Below, piece after piece: positions 1 through 9,079 of a stretch of 64,000 bases of DNA. Below the pieces are notes generated by a model. That model was given only the letters and a program-made list of their open reading frames with translations. It was not told where the DNA came from and did not search any database. Numbering within the stretch: position 1 is the first letter of the stretch; the number at the start of each line of letters is the position of its first letter. A program made the translations under genes and the position numbers. Source of the stretch: Chryseobacterium cucumeris (GTDB taxonomy: Bacteria > Bacteroidota > Bacteroidia > Flavobacteriales > Weeksellaceae); contig NZ_CP068760.1 in NCBI RefSeq assembly GCF_016775705.1, positions 3,410,001 to 3,474,000 on the forward strand. The letters run 5' to 3'.

Positions 1-526
1 GCGATTTTGCAATCCCGTGGATACGGTTAATTTCCGGGATGATATTCACCATAGAGTAGTTGTACAGGAATTTTTCATCCATACTTTTATTCGTGCTGTA
101 AAGGTTCACGTACATCAGCATACTGGGCTGAATCGGGTTGACAACAACTCCTTCTTTCTGTACCAGTTCCGGTAATAAAGGCATTACCTGGTCCACTCTG
201 GTTTTTACCAGAACGACTGCCTCATTCGGATCGGTTCCGGGATCGAAGACAACGTTCACAGTAGCTTCTCCTGCACTGGTGGCATCGGTGGTGATGTAAC
301 GCATTCCCTGAACTCCATTGATGGCATTTTCAATCGTAATTAAAGATGATTTTACCAATACATCTGCACTCGCGCCGGGATAGGCAATAGAAACGGCTAC
401 TGTGGTAGGGGCAATTTTTGGAAACTGTTCCGTAGGAAGCTGCTTCATGGCGATACCTCCCATAAACAGGATCACAACCGATATCACAATGGCGAAAACC
501 GGTCGGTGTATTACTTTTTTAAACAT
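1..526 (-). CDS. RND efflux pump inner-membrane subunit (partial, N-terminal part)
   Basis: Proton-driven drug/solute exporter of the AcrB/HAE1 type in the inner membrane, working with a periplasmic adaptor and an outer-membrane channel. I translated it by hand because it runs off the left edge. It starts MFKKVIHRPVFAIVIS, the usual RND N-terminus with the first transmembrane helix, followed by the family pattern QLPTEQFPKIAPTTVAVS, YPGASADVL and ITTDATSAGEATVNVVF of the porter domain. About 175 residues of roughly 1,050 are present. It starts 15 bp after the adaptor stop, so the two form an operon with the adaptor first. Family is clear; the substrate cannot be read. Confidence 0.93.
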   Translation of the reverse strand, partial: MFKKVIHRPVFAIVISVVILFMGGIAMKQLPTEQFPKIAPTTVAVSIAYPGASADVLVKSSLITIENAINGVQGMRYITTDATSAGEATVNVVFDPGTDPNEAVVLVKTRVDQVMPLLPELVQKEGVVVNPIQPSMLMYVNLYSTNKSMDEKFLYNYSMVNIIPEINRIHGIAKS

Positions 527-541
527 AATGCTGCTTTTGGG

Positions 542-1627
542 TTACTCGGCGTACAGATCCAGGTTCGACATTACTTTTTCAGGCTTTTGGTATTTTGAGC
601 TGATCTTCTGGTTTTCCTGAACCATTCTAAGCCCTTCCAAAAGGATTCTGTCATCCTTTCCAAGCCCTGAAGCGACGACATAAATATGCGGTAATTCAGC
701 AGCAACTTTTATTTCTCTTGCATGTACCTTACCATCTTTACCGATCACATAGACATATTTCTTTTCCAGCTCTTCGAAAGTGGCCTTCTGTGGAATCATC
801 ATTGCATTGGCATAAGGAGAGGTGATAACGATGTTTCCGGTTTCTCCGTATCTCAGCAGTCCCTTCGGGTTCGGAAAAGTAGCCCTGTAAGCGATATTTC
901 CGGTTTCATTGTCAAAATCAGACTCTATGGTTTGTACAATACCATCTTGCGTAAACTCTTTGCCATTGGCCATTCTTAAACGTACATGCATTGGATTATT
1001 ATCCTTTTTGGCATCCATCTGATTAAGATATTCAGCTTCCGGTACATTGAAATATACCCACATTTTGCTGTTGTCGGAAAGTTCAGTTACAAGCTCGCCT
1101 TCATCTACAAGGCTTCCTTTACGTACGTGTAGCTTTCCTACAATTCCATTGAAAGGAGCACGGATTTCGGTAAATTTTAAATGGGTATTCATTGAAGCAA
1201 GTTCGGCCAGTGCTTTTTCATACCTTGCTTTAGCCATAGCCATTTCCTGAGGGGCAACAATGTTTTTGTCAGAAAGGTTTTTGGTATTCTGATATTCGAT
1301 TTGCGCGTATTTGGATTCCGCTTTGGCACGGTTTACATCAGATTCATAAAGATTAGGCATGATTTTGAACAGCAGCTGCCCTTTTTGTACAAACTGTCCT
1401 TCATCTACATAAATAGACTGGATGTATCCTTTTTCCTGGGCTCGAAGCTCAATATGATTAATAGAACGGATTTGCGCAACATAATCTTTGTTCACCAAAG
1501 TATCTTTGATAAGCGGGCTTGTTACGTTGAATGACGCTGCTTCTGTTTTTTCCTTTTTTTCAGATTGACAGCTTACAAACAAGAGAATAAGGCACAAGTT
1601 GATATACATGAGACTTTTCTTGACCAT
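542..1627 (-). CDS. RND efflux periplasmic adaptor lipoprotein (AcrA/MexA type)
   Basis: Membrane-fusion protein linking the RND pump to an outer-membrane channel. 361 aa. The N-terminus has a lipobox LFVSC with Cys20 as probable lipidation site, so it should be anchored in the inner membrane. It then shows the barrel-sandwich half-motif (YVDEGQFVQKGQLLFKI), an alpha-hairpin of about residues 80-145, the second lipoyl half (FTEIRAPFNGIVGKLHVRKGSLV), a beta-barrel and a membrane-proximal domain. It lies directly upstream of the RND gene with 15 bp between them. No TolC gene follows within the visible part of the operon. Confidence 0.93.
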   Translation of the reverse strand: MVKKSLMYINLCLILLFVSCQSEKKEKTEAASFNVTSPLIKDTLVNKDYVAQIRSINHIELRAQEKGYIQSIYVDEGQFVQKGQLLFKIMPNLYESDVNRAKAESKYAQIEYQNTKNLSDKNIVAPQEMAMAKARYEKALAELASMNTHLKFTEIRAPFNGIVGKLHVRKGSLVDEGELVTELSDNSKMWVYFNVPEAEYLNQMDAKKDNNPMHVRLRMANGKEFTQDGIVQTIESDFDNETGNIAYRATFPNPKGLLRYGETGNIVITSPYANAMMIPQKATFEELEKKYVYVIGKDGKVHAREIKVAAELPHIYVVASGLGKDDRILLEGLRMVQENQKISSKYQKPEKVMSNLDLYAE

Positions 1628-1732
1628 GATAATATATTGTTTTATAATAATTTATAATTGAAAAAATAGTGTCATCGGCTCTCATAACAGAGTATGAAAG
1701 CGGATAAGGTTTTCGAAAAAAATAGTATAAAA

Positions 1733-2191
1733 TCACAGTCGGATGACCCTGTACTGGAGGTACAGATCATCATGTAAGGTCTTTAAAAGTTCTGATTGGG
1801 CAAGTGAAACAGCGATTTGTCTGTTGTGAAATGTAGTAACGAAACCTGAAATCAGATGCCAGAAACCATCTTTGAAAAGAGCAAGAAGCTCGGTAGAACC
1901 AGAGGTCTCTACGTTGTCATCATTTTCATTGTCGTTTTCAGAAAGATTAGCTCTGATTTTGTTGTACAGGGGATGGCTGACATTGTAAGTATCATGAGCT
2001 TCATTATTTCTAAGAAATGCAAAAGAGTCTTTGAAGCTCTTTTTTTCGTGAACAAGAAGATCAGTGGTAAAATGAAGATCGGAAGAGATATCCGTTGAAA
2101 TATACTGCTGAATTTGCCCGTAATACCATCCTAAAACGGTAAGCATCGCAAATAACAAGCTGTACAAATATTGATAAAATCTTTTCCGCAT
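1733..2191 (-). CDS. Small membrane-anchored protein of unknown function
   Basis: I do not recognise this family. Starting at the internal Met at 2191 (MRKRFYQYLYSLLFAM) gives 152 aa with one N-terminal hydrophobic segment of about 20 residues and a mostly hydrophilic remainder with an acidic Asn/Asp/Glu stretch (SENDNENDD) near the middle. A longer start at 2230 adds 13 residues and would shift the hydrophobic segment inward; the shorter start is preferred. It lies 105 bp upstream of the adaptor gene on the same strand and could be co-transcribed with the pump, but nothing in it shows a role in efflux. Confidence 0.6.
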   Translation of the reverse strand: MRKRFYQYLYSLLFAMLTVLGWYYGQIQQYISTDISSDLHFTTDLLVHEKKSFKDSFAFLRNNEAHDTYNVSHPLYNKIRANLSENDNENDDNVETSGSTELLALFKDGFWHLISGFVTTFHNRQIAVSLAQSELLKTLHDDLYLQYRVIRL

Positions 2192-2230
2192 CCCAGAGAC
2201 AAAGGTAATTAAACTTAAAAATAGGTGCAA

Positions 2231-2591
2231 CGGCTAAAGATTAAAAAAGTGTTAAAAATTAGGCTGTTTCATTGAAAAAATAAATGAAATTGCGATGAAC
2301 TAGGTTGTGAGCATCCATAATCCTTCACCAAACTGTTTAAAAATAACACCAGTCTTTCTCCTCTGCATTTCAGAACCTCTTTCCCGTAAAGGATGATAAA
2401 TAATCTTTGATCAATATAAGCCTGCAGTATTGATGTTGCATACTTTTTATTTCATTATAATTACCTGGAGATTTTAAAAATTTTAATATTATTTTTGAAT
2501 TAGCTTTATTTTGCACAATTTTTGCTGTAAAAAGCTACTTTTAACGGTTAAAGCATAGCCGATAGTACAAAAAATTCCTCCAATATTTATT
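2231..2591. other. Intergenic region, divergent promoters expected
   Basis: 361 bp between two divergently transcribed genes. AT-rich, with T-runs and no open frame that resembles a protein. Promoters for both flanking genes should lie here, but I could not fix a convincing -33/-7 pair. Confidence 0.4.
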
Positions 2592-4100
2592 ATGATGAAA
2601 AAATACCTTATATATATATCACTTTTTGGAGCACCCTTATTTTGGGGGCAAGGTAAAGTGACCGAAAAATCTGCATACCAACAGAAACTGGCATTATCAG
2701 AGACAGAAAATGCATTAATGGCATTTGATGCTGATATAAAATTGTCCGATGAAGAAATCGCTTTGGATAAAAAACTATTCCAGATTCGTAAACAGTTTCT
2801 CAGTGATTCGGAAGCAAAGAAAATATCTTTATATAACAGCTCTTTTAATGAATTAAAACCATTAATAGAAAGCAGCAAGCTGTTTGAAATTCTTCAGACA
2901 ATGCCGAAAGGAGGTTTGCTGCATACCCACAGCGGTGGAATAACAGATGTGAAATGGATCATTTCAGCTGCAAGGAAATATGAGGAATGTTATGTTTACG
3001 ATCAGAAAGACAACAATCAGTTCATTTTCGGACAGCTGGCCTTTTTTGAAAAAGGAAAAGTCCCGGCCGGATTTGTAAACCTTGATAAAAAGCTTACTTC
3101 GAACCCTGGTTTTGAAAAAGAACTGCAGGATCTTCTTACGCTGAAACGTGATAGCCTTTGCTCTTATACAGATTATTGGATTGAATTTGAAAAACGTTTT
3201 AAACGTATCAGTTTACTGCTTCCATACCGTCCTTTCTTTAAAGCATATTATCTGAAAGGATTTCAGGATTTGATCAAAGACAACGTACAGCACGTAGAAA
3301 TCAGATATATCTTTGATGAGCTTTATGATTTTCAGCATGGAAAATATCCTTTGAAAACTTCTGTCACAGATCTGCAGGACATTCTTAAAGAAGTACACCA
3401 GTCAGATCCGCAGTTTACCCTGAAACTGATCTATTCAAGCTTTAAATTCCTCGATAATGAAAGTATCGGGAAACAGCTGGAAACGGCATTTAAAATGAAG
3501 AAAGAATTTCCGGATATGATCTCAGGCTTTGACCTTGTAGCGGATGAAGCAGCAGGTCATCATATCAGTTTTTTTGAAAAAAGCTGGGCAAAAATGAATG
3601 AACTTAGTACAAAGTATAAGGTAGAGCTGCCTCTTTTCCTTCATGCCGGAGAAAGCAATTCTATGTTGAATACAAATGTTCTGGATGTAGCACCGCTCAA
3701 TAATAAAAGAATCGGTCATGGACTGAATCTCATCTATTTTCCAAAAACCATGGATCAGATCAGAAAACAGGATAAATTGGTGGAAGTGAGCCCGATCAGT
3801 AATCAGATCTTAGGATATGTAAGTGATCTGAGGAATCATCCGGCAAGAGTTTTATTAAGTAACGGAGTACAGTGTTCCATCAGCAGTGATGACCCTTCTG
3901 TCTATGGATATACCGGTCTCAGCTATGATTTCTGGGTAACACAGGTGTATTGGGAGCTGGATGTGAAAGCCCTGAAAAAACTGGTTTTCAATTCTATTAA
4001 TTATTCTTCTATGAATGATAATGAGAAAACGAAAGCTGCAGCTTACCTGAACCAGCAGTGGAATGATTTTGTTCAGAAAACAAATCAGAAATTAAATTAA
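2592..4100 (+). CDS. Secreted adenosine deaminase-like metallohydrolase (ADGF/ADA2-like)
   Basis: Predicted zinc hydrolase deaminating adenosine or a related nucleoside outside the cytoplasm. 502 aa. A signal peptide is visible (MMKKYLIYISLFGAPLFWGQ). An N-terminal extension of about 100 residues precedes the barrel, as in the extracellular ADGF group, whereas cytoplasmic Add is about 340 aa. Metal and catalytic motifs are present: PKGGLLHTHSGG (His111, His113), FLHAGES (His351, Glu354), KRIGHGLN (His376) and SISSDDPSVYG (Asp433, Asp434). The gene stands alone and is followed by a bidirectional terminator. Substrate preference (adenosine or another purine nucleoside) is inference. Confidence 0.88.
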   Translation: MMKKYLIYISLFGAPLFWGQGKVTEKSAYQQKLALSETENALMAFDADIKLSDEEIALDKKLFQIRKQFLSDSEAKKISLYNSSFNELKPLIESSKLFEILQTMPKGGLLHTHSGGITDVKWIISAARKYEECYVYDQKDNNQFIFGQLAFFEKGKVPAGFVNLDKKLTSNPGFEKELQDLLTLKRDSLCSYTDYWIEFEKRFKRISLLLPYRPFFKAYYLKGFQDLIKDNVQHVEIRYIFDELYDFQHGKYPLKTSVTDLQDILKEVHQSDPQFTLKLIYSSFKFLDNESIGKQLETAFKMKKEFPDMISGFDLVADEAAGHHISFFEKSWAKMNELSTKYKVELPLFLHAGESNSMLNTNVLDVAPLNNKRIGHGLNLIYFPKTMDQIRKQDKLVEVSPISNQILGYVSDLRNHPARVLLSNGVQCSISSDDPSVYGYTGLSYDFWVTQVYWELDVKALKKLVFNSINYSSMNDNEKTKAAAYLNQQWNDFVQKTNQKLN

Positions 4101-4122
4101 TAGGATTCTTCCTGTAAAAATA

Positions 4123-4154
4123 AAATCGCATTATTGACCTCAATAATGCGATTT
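4123..4154. terminator. Bidirectional rho-independent terminator
   Basis: Perfect 14-bp stem (AAATCGCATTATTG at 4123-4136 with its complement at 4141-4154) and a 4-nt loop, flanked by A/T runs. It lies between two convergent genes, so it can serve both. Confidence 0.85.
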
Positions 4155-4176
4155 ATCCTTTTAACAGATACATCTG

Positions 4177-5388
4177 TTACTTTTTAAACTTTGCTTTGGA
4201 TAATTCTTTTTTTACAGATGTACTCAACTTTGGCGGACTTACTTTAGTCAGAGCCAAAGACTCACAGCCATTGAAAACAGCAAAACGTTTTACGGTTTCT
4301 ACGAAAGGTTTTAGCCATAACCCTATGTCTACAGTATTGTTTTCAATATGCAGATGAATAAGCTCCAGTTTTTTTTCCTTTCTATGCGCTTTACAGTCAA
4401 CCCTTCCGATAAACTGATCCCCAAACAGTATGGGTAAACAGAAATAGCCGTATTGTCTTTTTTCTTTTGGAGTATAGCATTCCAGGCGGAAATCAAAATC
4501 AAAGATCTGTTTGATTCTGTCCCGATGGATAATAGCGTTATCAAACGGAGACAAAAGCCAGATATTGGAATTTCCGGGATCAAATGTCTTTTCAAGAACA
4601 TGGTTCAGCATAAAGACAGAAGATAATCCTTCTGTTTTCACCTGAGATATCAATCCTTCTTCAAGCATTGTCTGCAAGACCTTATTGACATCTTTCTTTA
4701 CATCATTTCCCTTCCGAAGGTGTGTGATCTGCTTTAATGTAGTAAATCCATAAGCTCTCAGATTGGTTTTTACCAGATATTCTGCAAACTCAAGTGGAGT
4801 AGGTTCTGTAGTATCAATAGAAGAAGGTAAAACCCTCTCGGTGAGATCATATGTTTTCTGCATTCCCACACGTCCGCTTATCATCAGGTCTCCCTGCATG
4901 AAAAGTCTTTCAAGAGCCAGCTTGGCAGGTTTCCAGTTCCACCAGCTTCCTGTCTTATGGCTTTCATTTTCAAAATCTCTCGCTCTTTTAGGGCCTTCGT
5001 TACGAATGGTGTCTCTCACATATTCCATTACCCTGTGATCAGCATTGTAGTAACGGGATTCTCCTCTTTTAATCATCAGCATCTGAGGCAAAACATACCG
5101 GAAATCCTGCATAGGAAGATAAGACGCAGCATGAAACCAGTACTCAAATACCTTACGTTCTTCTACCAGTTCCTCCAGATAATCTGCATGAAAATCAGGG
5201 ATTCTTGTCCAGAGAGTATGATGATGAGCACGCTCCACCATAGATAAAGTATCGATCTGTATATATCCAAGGTGCTCCAAAGCCTTAAGAACCGCATCTT
5301 TTCCGGTTCCGAAAGGCGCGTGTTGCGTTAATCCCTGGCTATCCAGTGTTGCAAGTTTCAATTGTCCTGATGCCAACTTCTTTTCCAT
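4177..5388 (-). CDS. Winged-helix DNA glycosylase of the YcaQ/AlkZ (HTH_42) family
   Basis: Members of this family excise bulky or crosslinked alkylated bases from DNA. 403 aa, the usual length. The N-terminal third carries the catalytic QxD signature as GYIQIDTLSMVERAHHHTLW (Gln44, Asp46), which groups it with the E. coli YcaQ branch rather than the QxQ antibiotic-resistance AlkZ branch. Winged-helix domains occupy about residues 100-260, and the C-terminal part has the conserved LLSPFDNAIIHRDR segment. The C-terminal tail is Lys-rich. It stands alone, convergent with the deaminase gene. Family is clear; whether it repairs interstrand crosslinks is inference. Confidence 0.88.
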   Translation of the reverse strand: MEKKLASGQLKLATLDSQGLTQHAPFGTGKDAVLKALEHLGYIQIDTLSMVERAHHHTLWTRIPDFHADYLEELVEERKVFEYWFHAASYLPMQDFRYVLPQMLMIKRGESRYYNADHRVMEYVRDTIRNEGPKRARDFENESHKTGSWWNWKPAKLALERLFMQGDLMISGRVGMQKTYDLTERVLPSSIDTTEPTPLEFAEYLVKTNLRAYGFTTLKQITHLRKGNDVKKDVNKVLQTMLEEGLISQVKTEGLSSVFMLNHVLEKTFDPGNSNIWLLSPFDNAIIHRDRIKQIFDFDFRLECYTPKEKRQYGYFCLPILFGDQFIGRVDCKAHRKEKKLELIHLHIENNTVDIGLWLKPFVETVKRFAVFNGCESLALTKVSPPKLSTSVKKELSKAKFKK

Positions 5389-5494
5389 ATTTGAAATTCG
5401 GAGAAACAGCTTTTAAGATGTTTCTATCAAATATAGTGATTTAAGGGAAAAGCACTGAACAGGATCTGTTAATACTCGGGGCGGCTGGTTAAAA

Positions 5495-6478
5495 TCAGTT
5501 GTTTTGACGATTATCTCTTTTCAGCTCCCTTTCAATTTCATTCACATAGGGAAGGGGAGTAAGGTAACTTTCTTCAATATATTGTCTGATACTTTCATCC
5601 GTTTTTTTGTTAACCTTCCTGATGAAAAGCTGATTACCGGATTTTAATGATTGAATATAATTGAATGTATTCTGTGTATTTTGAAAAAAGGAGGTCTCAA
5701 GTACTGCTCTTTTATCATCATTGACGATAATATCATTGAATGATGTGTTCATAAGAACAGTCTGAAAAAATGAATCTGCAGGTAAAAAAGTATGAAGATA
5801 ATAGTCTTCAAAATCCATTACCATTTTGTTGTTGGTTAAAAATAAGCAGGTTTCTCTTGTAAACATAAACCATTTACCACCTATATAAGGAATCACATCT
5901 TTCATAAAAGATCGTTTGTAGATGAAAGACGAGATCATATAAGCCAATTCCGTAAAGTGATTTTGTATTCTTTTCAGCGTGTCGGGTCTGTAAAACTTCT
6001 GATCATAATAAAAAAGATAATTCCTGCCTTTATTGATGGTAAGAAATTTACGGATAATATTTTGTGATTTCAGTGGATAATCTTCACCGCTCAGATTGAT
6101 AAAATAATCCCATTCTTTACTTGCATTCAGGAGAAATTCCATAGCGTTCAATTCTGCCTGAACGATGTTGAAACCTCCCGAAACTATATTCATACTGTCC
6201 AGAATATAGACATTGGGAAAATGAACGATATAAAGTTGTATTTCTTCAATGAACTCTTGTTTCGCTTTTTTATCAATATGGATAAGATAAAACTGATCCC
6301 TTGTATAGATTTTCTCAAACATGTTTTTAAATACTTCAGGTTTATGATGTATCATAATGAAATAAGCAATTCTTACATGTGGGCCAGAATGGGATTCTAA
6401 TATTCTGGGAGAAGGTTGGGGGATGGGGGAAGAAGTTTGCATATTCCGGAGTTTAAAATCATCCGCGTCAGCAAACAA
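5495..6478 (-). CDS. Core-2/I-branching N-acetylglucosaminyltransferase-like protein (GT14)
   Basis: Glycosyltransferase family 14 member, presumably adding a sugar to a surface glycan; the acceptor is unknown. 327 aa. Typical segments are RIAYFIMIHHKPEVF, YLIHIDKKAK, the SGGFNIVQAELNAMEFLL block, DYFINLSGEDYPLKS and GGKWFMFTRETCLFL. There is no signal peptide or membrane segment, so it is likely cytoplasmic. The first Met (6478) gives a 35-residue Pro/Ser-rich lead before the fold; Met13 (MQTSSP) is an alternative start. No other glycan genes are adjacent. Confidence 0.82.
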   Translation of the reverse strand: MFADADDFKLRNMQTSSPIPQPSPRILESHSGPHVRIAYFIMIHHKPEVFKNMFEKIYTRDQFYLIHIDKKAKQEFIEEIQLYIVHFPNVYILDSMNIVSGGFNIVQAELNAMEFLLNASKEWDYFINLSGEDYPLKSQNIIRKFLTINKGRNYLFYYDQKFYRPDTLKRIQNHFTELAYMISSFIYKRSFMKDVIPYIGGKWFMFTRETCLFLTNNKMVMDFEDYYLHTFLPADSFFQTVLMNTSFNDIIVNDDKRAVLETSFFQNTQNTFNYIQSLKSGNQLFIRKVNKKTDESIRQYIEESYLTPLPYVNEIERELKRDNRQNN

Positions 6479-6883
6479 TTTGGTTAATTGGTAGAAGGTA
6501 CGAATAAATTTTTGATAATCAATTAATTAAATAAAGTTATGTTCGTTTTTTTTATTGTAGGTTTGCAGTACATTTATAAAAAACAGGTCACTGCCTTTGC
6601 TATTCTGTCATAGTTTAAATCACTTTTTTCTTTCAGTTTTGCTTTTTCAGCTACCAATTTATAGTGTTTGTTTTCATAACGGGAATAAGAGATTATAAAG
6701 TTCTATTGTAGATAAGAGCGACACGTTATTGCCGGTTAACCATAATATATTTAAGGATATTATGATAGCTGAAGCAAGAAAAAGATGAGCAGAAAAGAAT
6801 TCTCTTTTGTGTATCATTATAATACTCCAATTCAAATTCTGTTCAGCAGGTTTGTTTGTAAAATACCGGAATCCGGAATTATA
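6479..6883. other. Intergenic region between divergent genes
   Basis: 405 bp, AT-rich. The frame of the downstream helicase-like gene is open from 6785, but the added 33 residues (MSRKEFSFVYHYN...) do not look like helicase sequence, so I treat them as leader. No RNA structure or repeat was recognised. Confidence 0.4.
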
Positions 6884-7600
6884 ATGAATTTTAAAAATTT
6901 AAATCTGATCAATCCTATTATCCGTGCGGTGACAGAAGCAGGATATTCCAGGCCTACTGAGATACAGTATACTGTGATTCCTCATATTTTAGCAGGAAGA
7001 GACATTATAGGATCTGCACAAAAAGGTGCCGGGAAAACAGGTGCTTTTGCTATGCCTATTCTGCAGCTGCTGAAAAGACAAACTCCGGATCATAAAGAAA
7101 TACGGACTTTAATCCTTACTCCAACAAGAGAATTGGCAATACAGATAGAAGAAAATTTAAAAATTTACAGTAAGTACCTGCCATTATCCCAGCTTTCTAT
7201 TTATGAGGGCGTTTCCATTGGAAGCCAGCTTGCAGCACTCCGAAAAAGGGTAGATATTCTTGTAGCAACACCTGGAGGACTGCTTGATGTAGAAAATCAG
7301 AGACATATCGATCTTTCTAAAATTGAGTTATTTGTTTTGGATGATGCAGATAGGATGCTTGAAATGGGATTCATTAATGATATAAAAAAAATATTGAATC
7401 TGGTTTCCCATAAAAGACAAAACATGCTTTTTTCTGCAACAATGCCGGGAAGTTTAAAATATTTTGCCAAAACAATTCTGAATAATCCCGTAGAGATTAT
7501 TACAGATCCGGCTTCTTCAATACCCCAGATGGTAAAGCGCCCGGACCTTAAAAATATTCAACCAATGATGGGAAATACAATACCTGTCAGAATATCTTAA
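6884..7600 (+). CDS. Truncated DEAD-box RNA helicase-like protein (RecA1 domain only)
   Basis: 238 aa starting at MNFKNLNLIN, against more than 370 aa for normal DEAD-box helicases. The Q motif (YSRPTEIQ, about residues 21-28), motif I, PTREL (80-84) and SAT (184-186) are recognisable, but key motifs deviate: AQKGAGKT (usual AQTGTGKT), TPGG (usual TPGR) and VLDDAD (usual VLDEAD). The sequence stops being helicase-like at about residue 210, and the C-terminal RecA2 domain with motifs IV-VI is absent; no remnant of it is seen before the cold-shock gene 55 bp downstream. It is either a decayed helicase or a one-domain ATP/RNA-binding derivative. Pairing with a cold-shock gene fits a role in the cold response. 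Confidence 0.75.
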   Translation: MNFKNLNLINPIIRAVTEAGYSRPTEIQYTVIPHILAGRDIIGSAQKGAGKTGAFAMPILQLLKRQTPDHKEIRTLILTPTRELAIQIEENLKIYSKYLPLSQLSIYEGVSIGSQLAALRKRVDILVATPGGLLDVENQRHIDLSKIELFVLDDADRMLEMGFINDIKKILNLVSHKRQNMLFSATMPGSLKYFAKTILNNPVEIITDPASSIPQMVKRPDLKNIQPMMGNTIPVRIS

Positions 7601-7654
7601 ATAAAATCTGTAGCGTTTACAGATCATAATACACAATTTTTAATAACAATTACA

Positions 7655-7849
7655 ATGCAAGAAGGCACCGTAAAATTTTTCAATGAAGCAAAGGGCTTCG
7701 GTTTTATTACTCCGGCAGACGGAAGTAAAGATATATTTGTACATTCTTCAGGATTAAACACAAGAATGATTTGCGAAAACGATAAAGTAGTTTTTGATGT
7801 ACAAAAAAGCGATAAAGGTTTAAATGCTGTTAACGTAAAGTTAGCATAA
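7655..7849 (+). CDS. Cold-shock domain protein (CspA family)
   Basis: 64-aa single cold-shock domain that binds single-stranded RNA/DNA and acts as an RNA chaperone. RNP1 is KGFGFI (residues 13-18) and RNP2 is DIFVHSS (residues 26-32). The start MQEGTVKFFN is canonical. It lies 55 bp after the truncated helicase gene, on the same strand. Confidence 0.96.
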   Translation: MQEGTVKFFNEAKGFGFITPADGSKDIFVHSSGLNTRMICENDKVVFDVQKSDKGLNAVNVKLA

Positions 7850-8192
7850 TAAAAATCTTGCTTGCAGATAGGTTAGAATAACATTCTTTGCCATATCAGG
7901 GTTCGTATTTACATTTTTCTCATTCAAAATTCATGAAACTTCAGGATCTGGATATTGTTTGAAAGAACATTGATGTAATGTAGATTATTTTTTATTTTCA
8001 TTATGTTCATTTGCCTCTTGCTTATATGTGAGAGGTTTTTCTGGGATATGAAAATAAGAGCGCAATTGGTCTGAATATTGACACACTAAAACCGGACGCC
8101 TGGAAAATAAATAGACAGACTTGATTTACACTTACCAAAGTAATAATAGACGAGCTGTACATATTTAATCCCTCAAAAGGTTCAGAAAAGAT
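7850..8192. other. Intergenic region, no gene seen
   Basis: 343 bp, AT-rich. It contains a short stretch with inverted-repeat character near 8015-8045, but no convincing terminator, RNA or open frame. Confidence 0.35.
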
Positions 8193-8654
8193 ATGATTAT
8201 TATTAATAATTTTAATGAGTATAAGTCCCTTGAAGGGCAGATGTTAGGTGATTCTGACTGGCATACAATAAGTCAGGATCAGATCAATAGATTTGCCGAT
8301 GCAACACAGGATCACCAGTGGATTCATACGGATCAGGAAAAGGCAGAAAAAGAAGGCCCTTTTCAATCAACCATTGCTCACGGGTATTTAACATTATCCC
8401 TGATTCCCTATCTCTGGAAACAGATTGCAGATGTGAGAAATGTAAAAATGGAAATCAATTACGGAATAGAAAACCTTAAGTTTGGAGAAGCTGTCCCTGT
8501 AAATAGTGAAGTAAAACTGCAGGCAACCGTAAAATCTGTGGTTAACCTCAGGGGAACTGTGAAAGCAATTGTGGAGGCCAGACTCCTGATCAAAGATCAC
8601 ATAAAACCAGCTTATACAGGGGATGTTATTTTTCTTTATCACTTTAAGGATTGA
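8193..8654 (+). CDS. MaoC-like hot-dog dehydratase
   Basis: Predicted (R)-specific enoyl-CoA hydratase-type enzyme. 153 aa, a single hot-dog domain. The hydratase signature is intact: FADATQDHQWIHTD with Asp40-x4-His45, followed by GPFQSTIAHGYLTLSLI. No signal peptide. It stands alone, so the pathway (fatty-acid, polyhydroxyalkanoate or other acyl-CoA chemistry) cannot be read from its neighbours. Confidence 0.9.
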   Translation: MIIINNFNEYKSLEGQMLGDSDWHTISQDQINRFADATQDHQWIHTDQEKAEKEGPFQSTIAHGYLTLSLIPYLWKQIADVRNVKMEINYGIENLKFGEAVPVNSEVKLQATVKSVVNLRGTVKAIVEARLLIKDHIKPAYTGDVIFLYHFKD

Positions 8655-8699
8655 TTTGTTTTTGAGTGTGTAAAAGGTTGGTATTTAATGTTTTCTTAG

Positions 8700-8880
8700 T
8701 TAATGAGCCACCATCTGGTCGAGTCTGTAAATAAATTCTTCAATTTCTATTTGCCTGGCATTGGCAAAACCTTTATCGGTACCGATTTTTATAAACCCAC
8801 ATTTTTCCAGAACTTTTTGTGAACCTAGATTATCAAAAGCAACACGGCCAAAAACAGGTCTTGTGGTTTCCGTGCTTGAT
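8700..8880 (-). pseudogene. C-terminal remnant of a GNAT acetyltransferase
   Basis: Reading the minus strand gives an open stretch of about 60 residues ending at a stop at 8700-8702. It contains RPVFGRVAFDNLGSQKVLEK, then CGFIKIGTDKG and IEEFIYRLDQMVAH. This is the acetyl-CoA-binding end of a Gcn5-related N-acetyltransferase (VAFDN.GSQKVLEKCGF). The frame closes upstream with a TGA at about 8881, and the N-terminal two-thirds are missing, replaced by sequence belonging to the 9080 gene region. Confidence 0.75.
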
Positions 8881-9079
8881 GGTCACTATTATGTCGTACG
8901 TACAAATGCCTATAGGCTACAGTAAAAATACCCGGCTTCAAAATCGGAAATTTATACCCTAAAATCCGTTCTTTTTTCACCGTTACTTTGGTATGTTCAA
9001 AAGAAGCTTCGAAACCCTGAACAACGGCAGTATCCGAAAAGCCAGCAAAAGAGTAGGAACCATACCCAATATTATTATC

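Noticed and set aside
8993..9079. N-terminal extension of the 556-aa protein
   Set aside because: Basic, low-information sequence next to a promoter-like box; ATG 9080 gives a more natural start.
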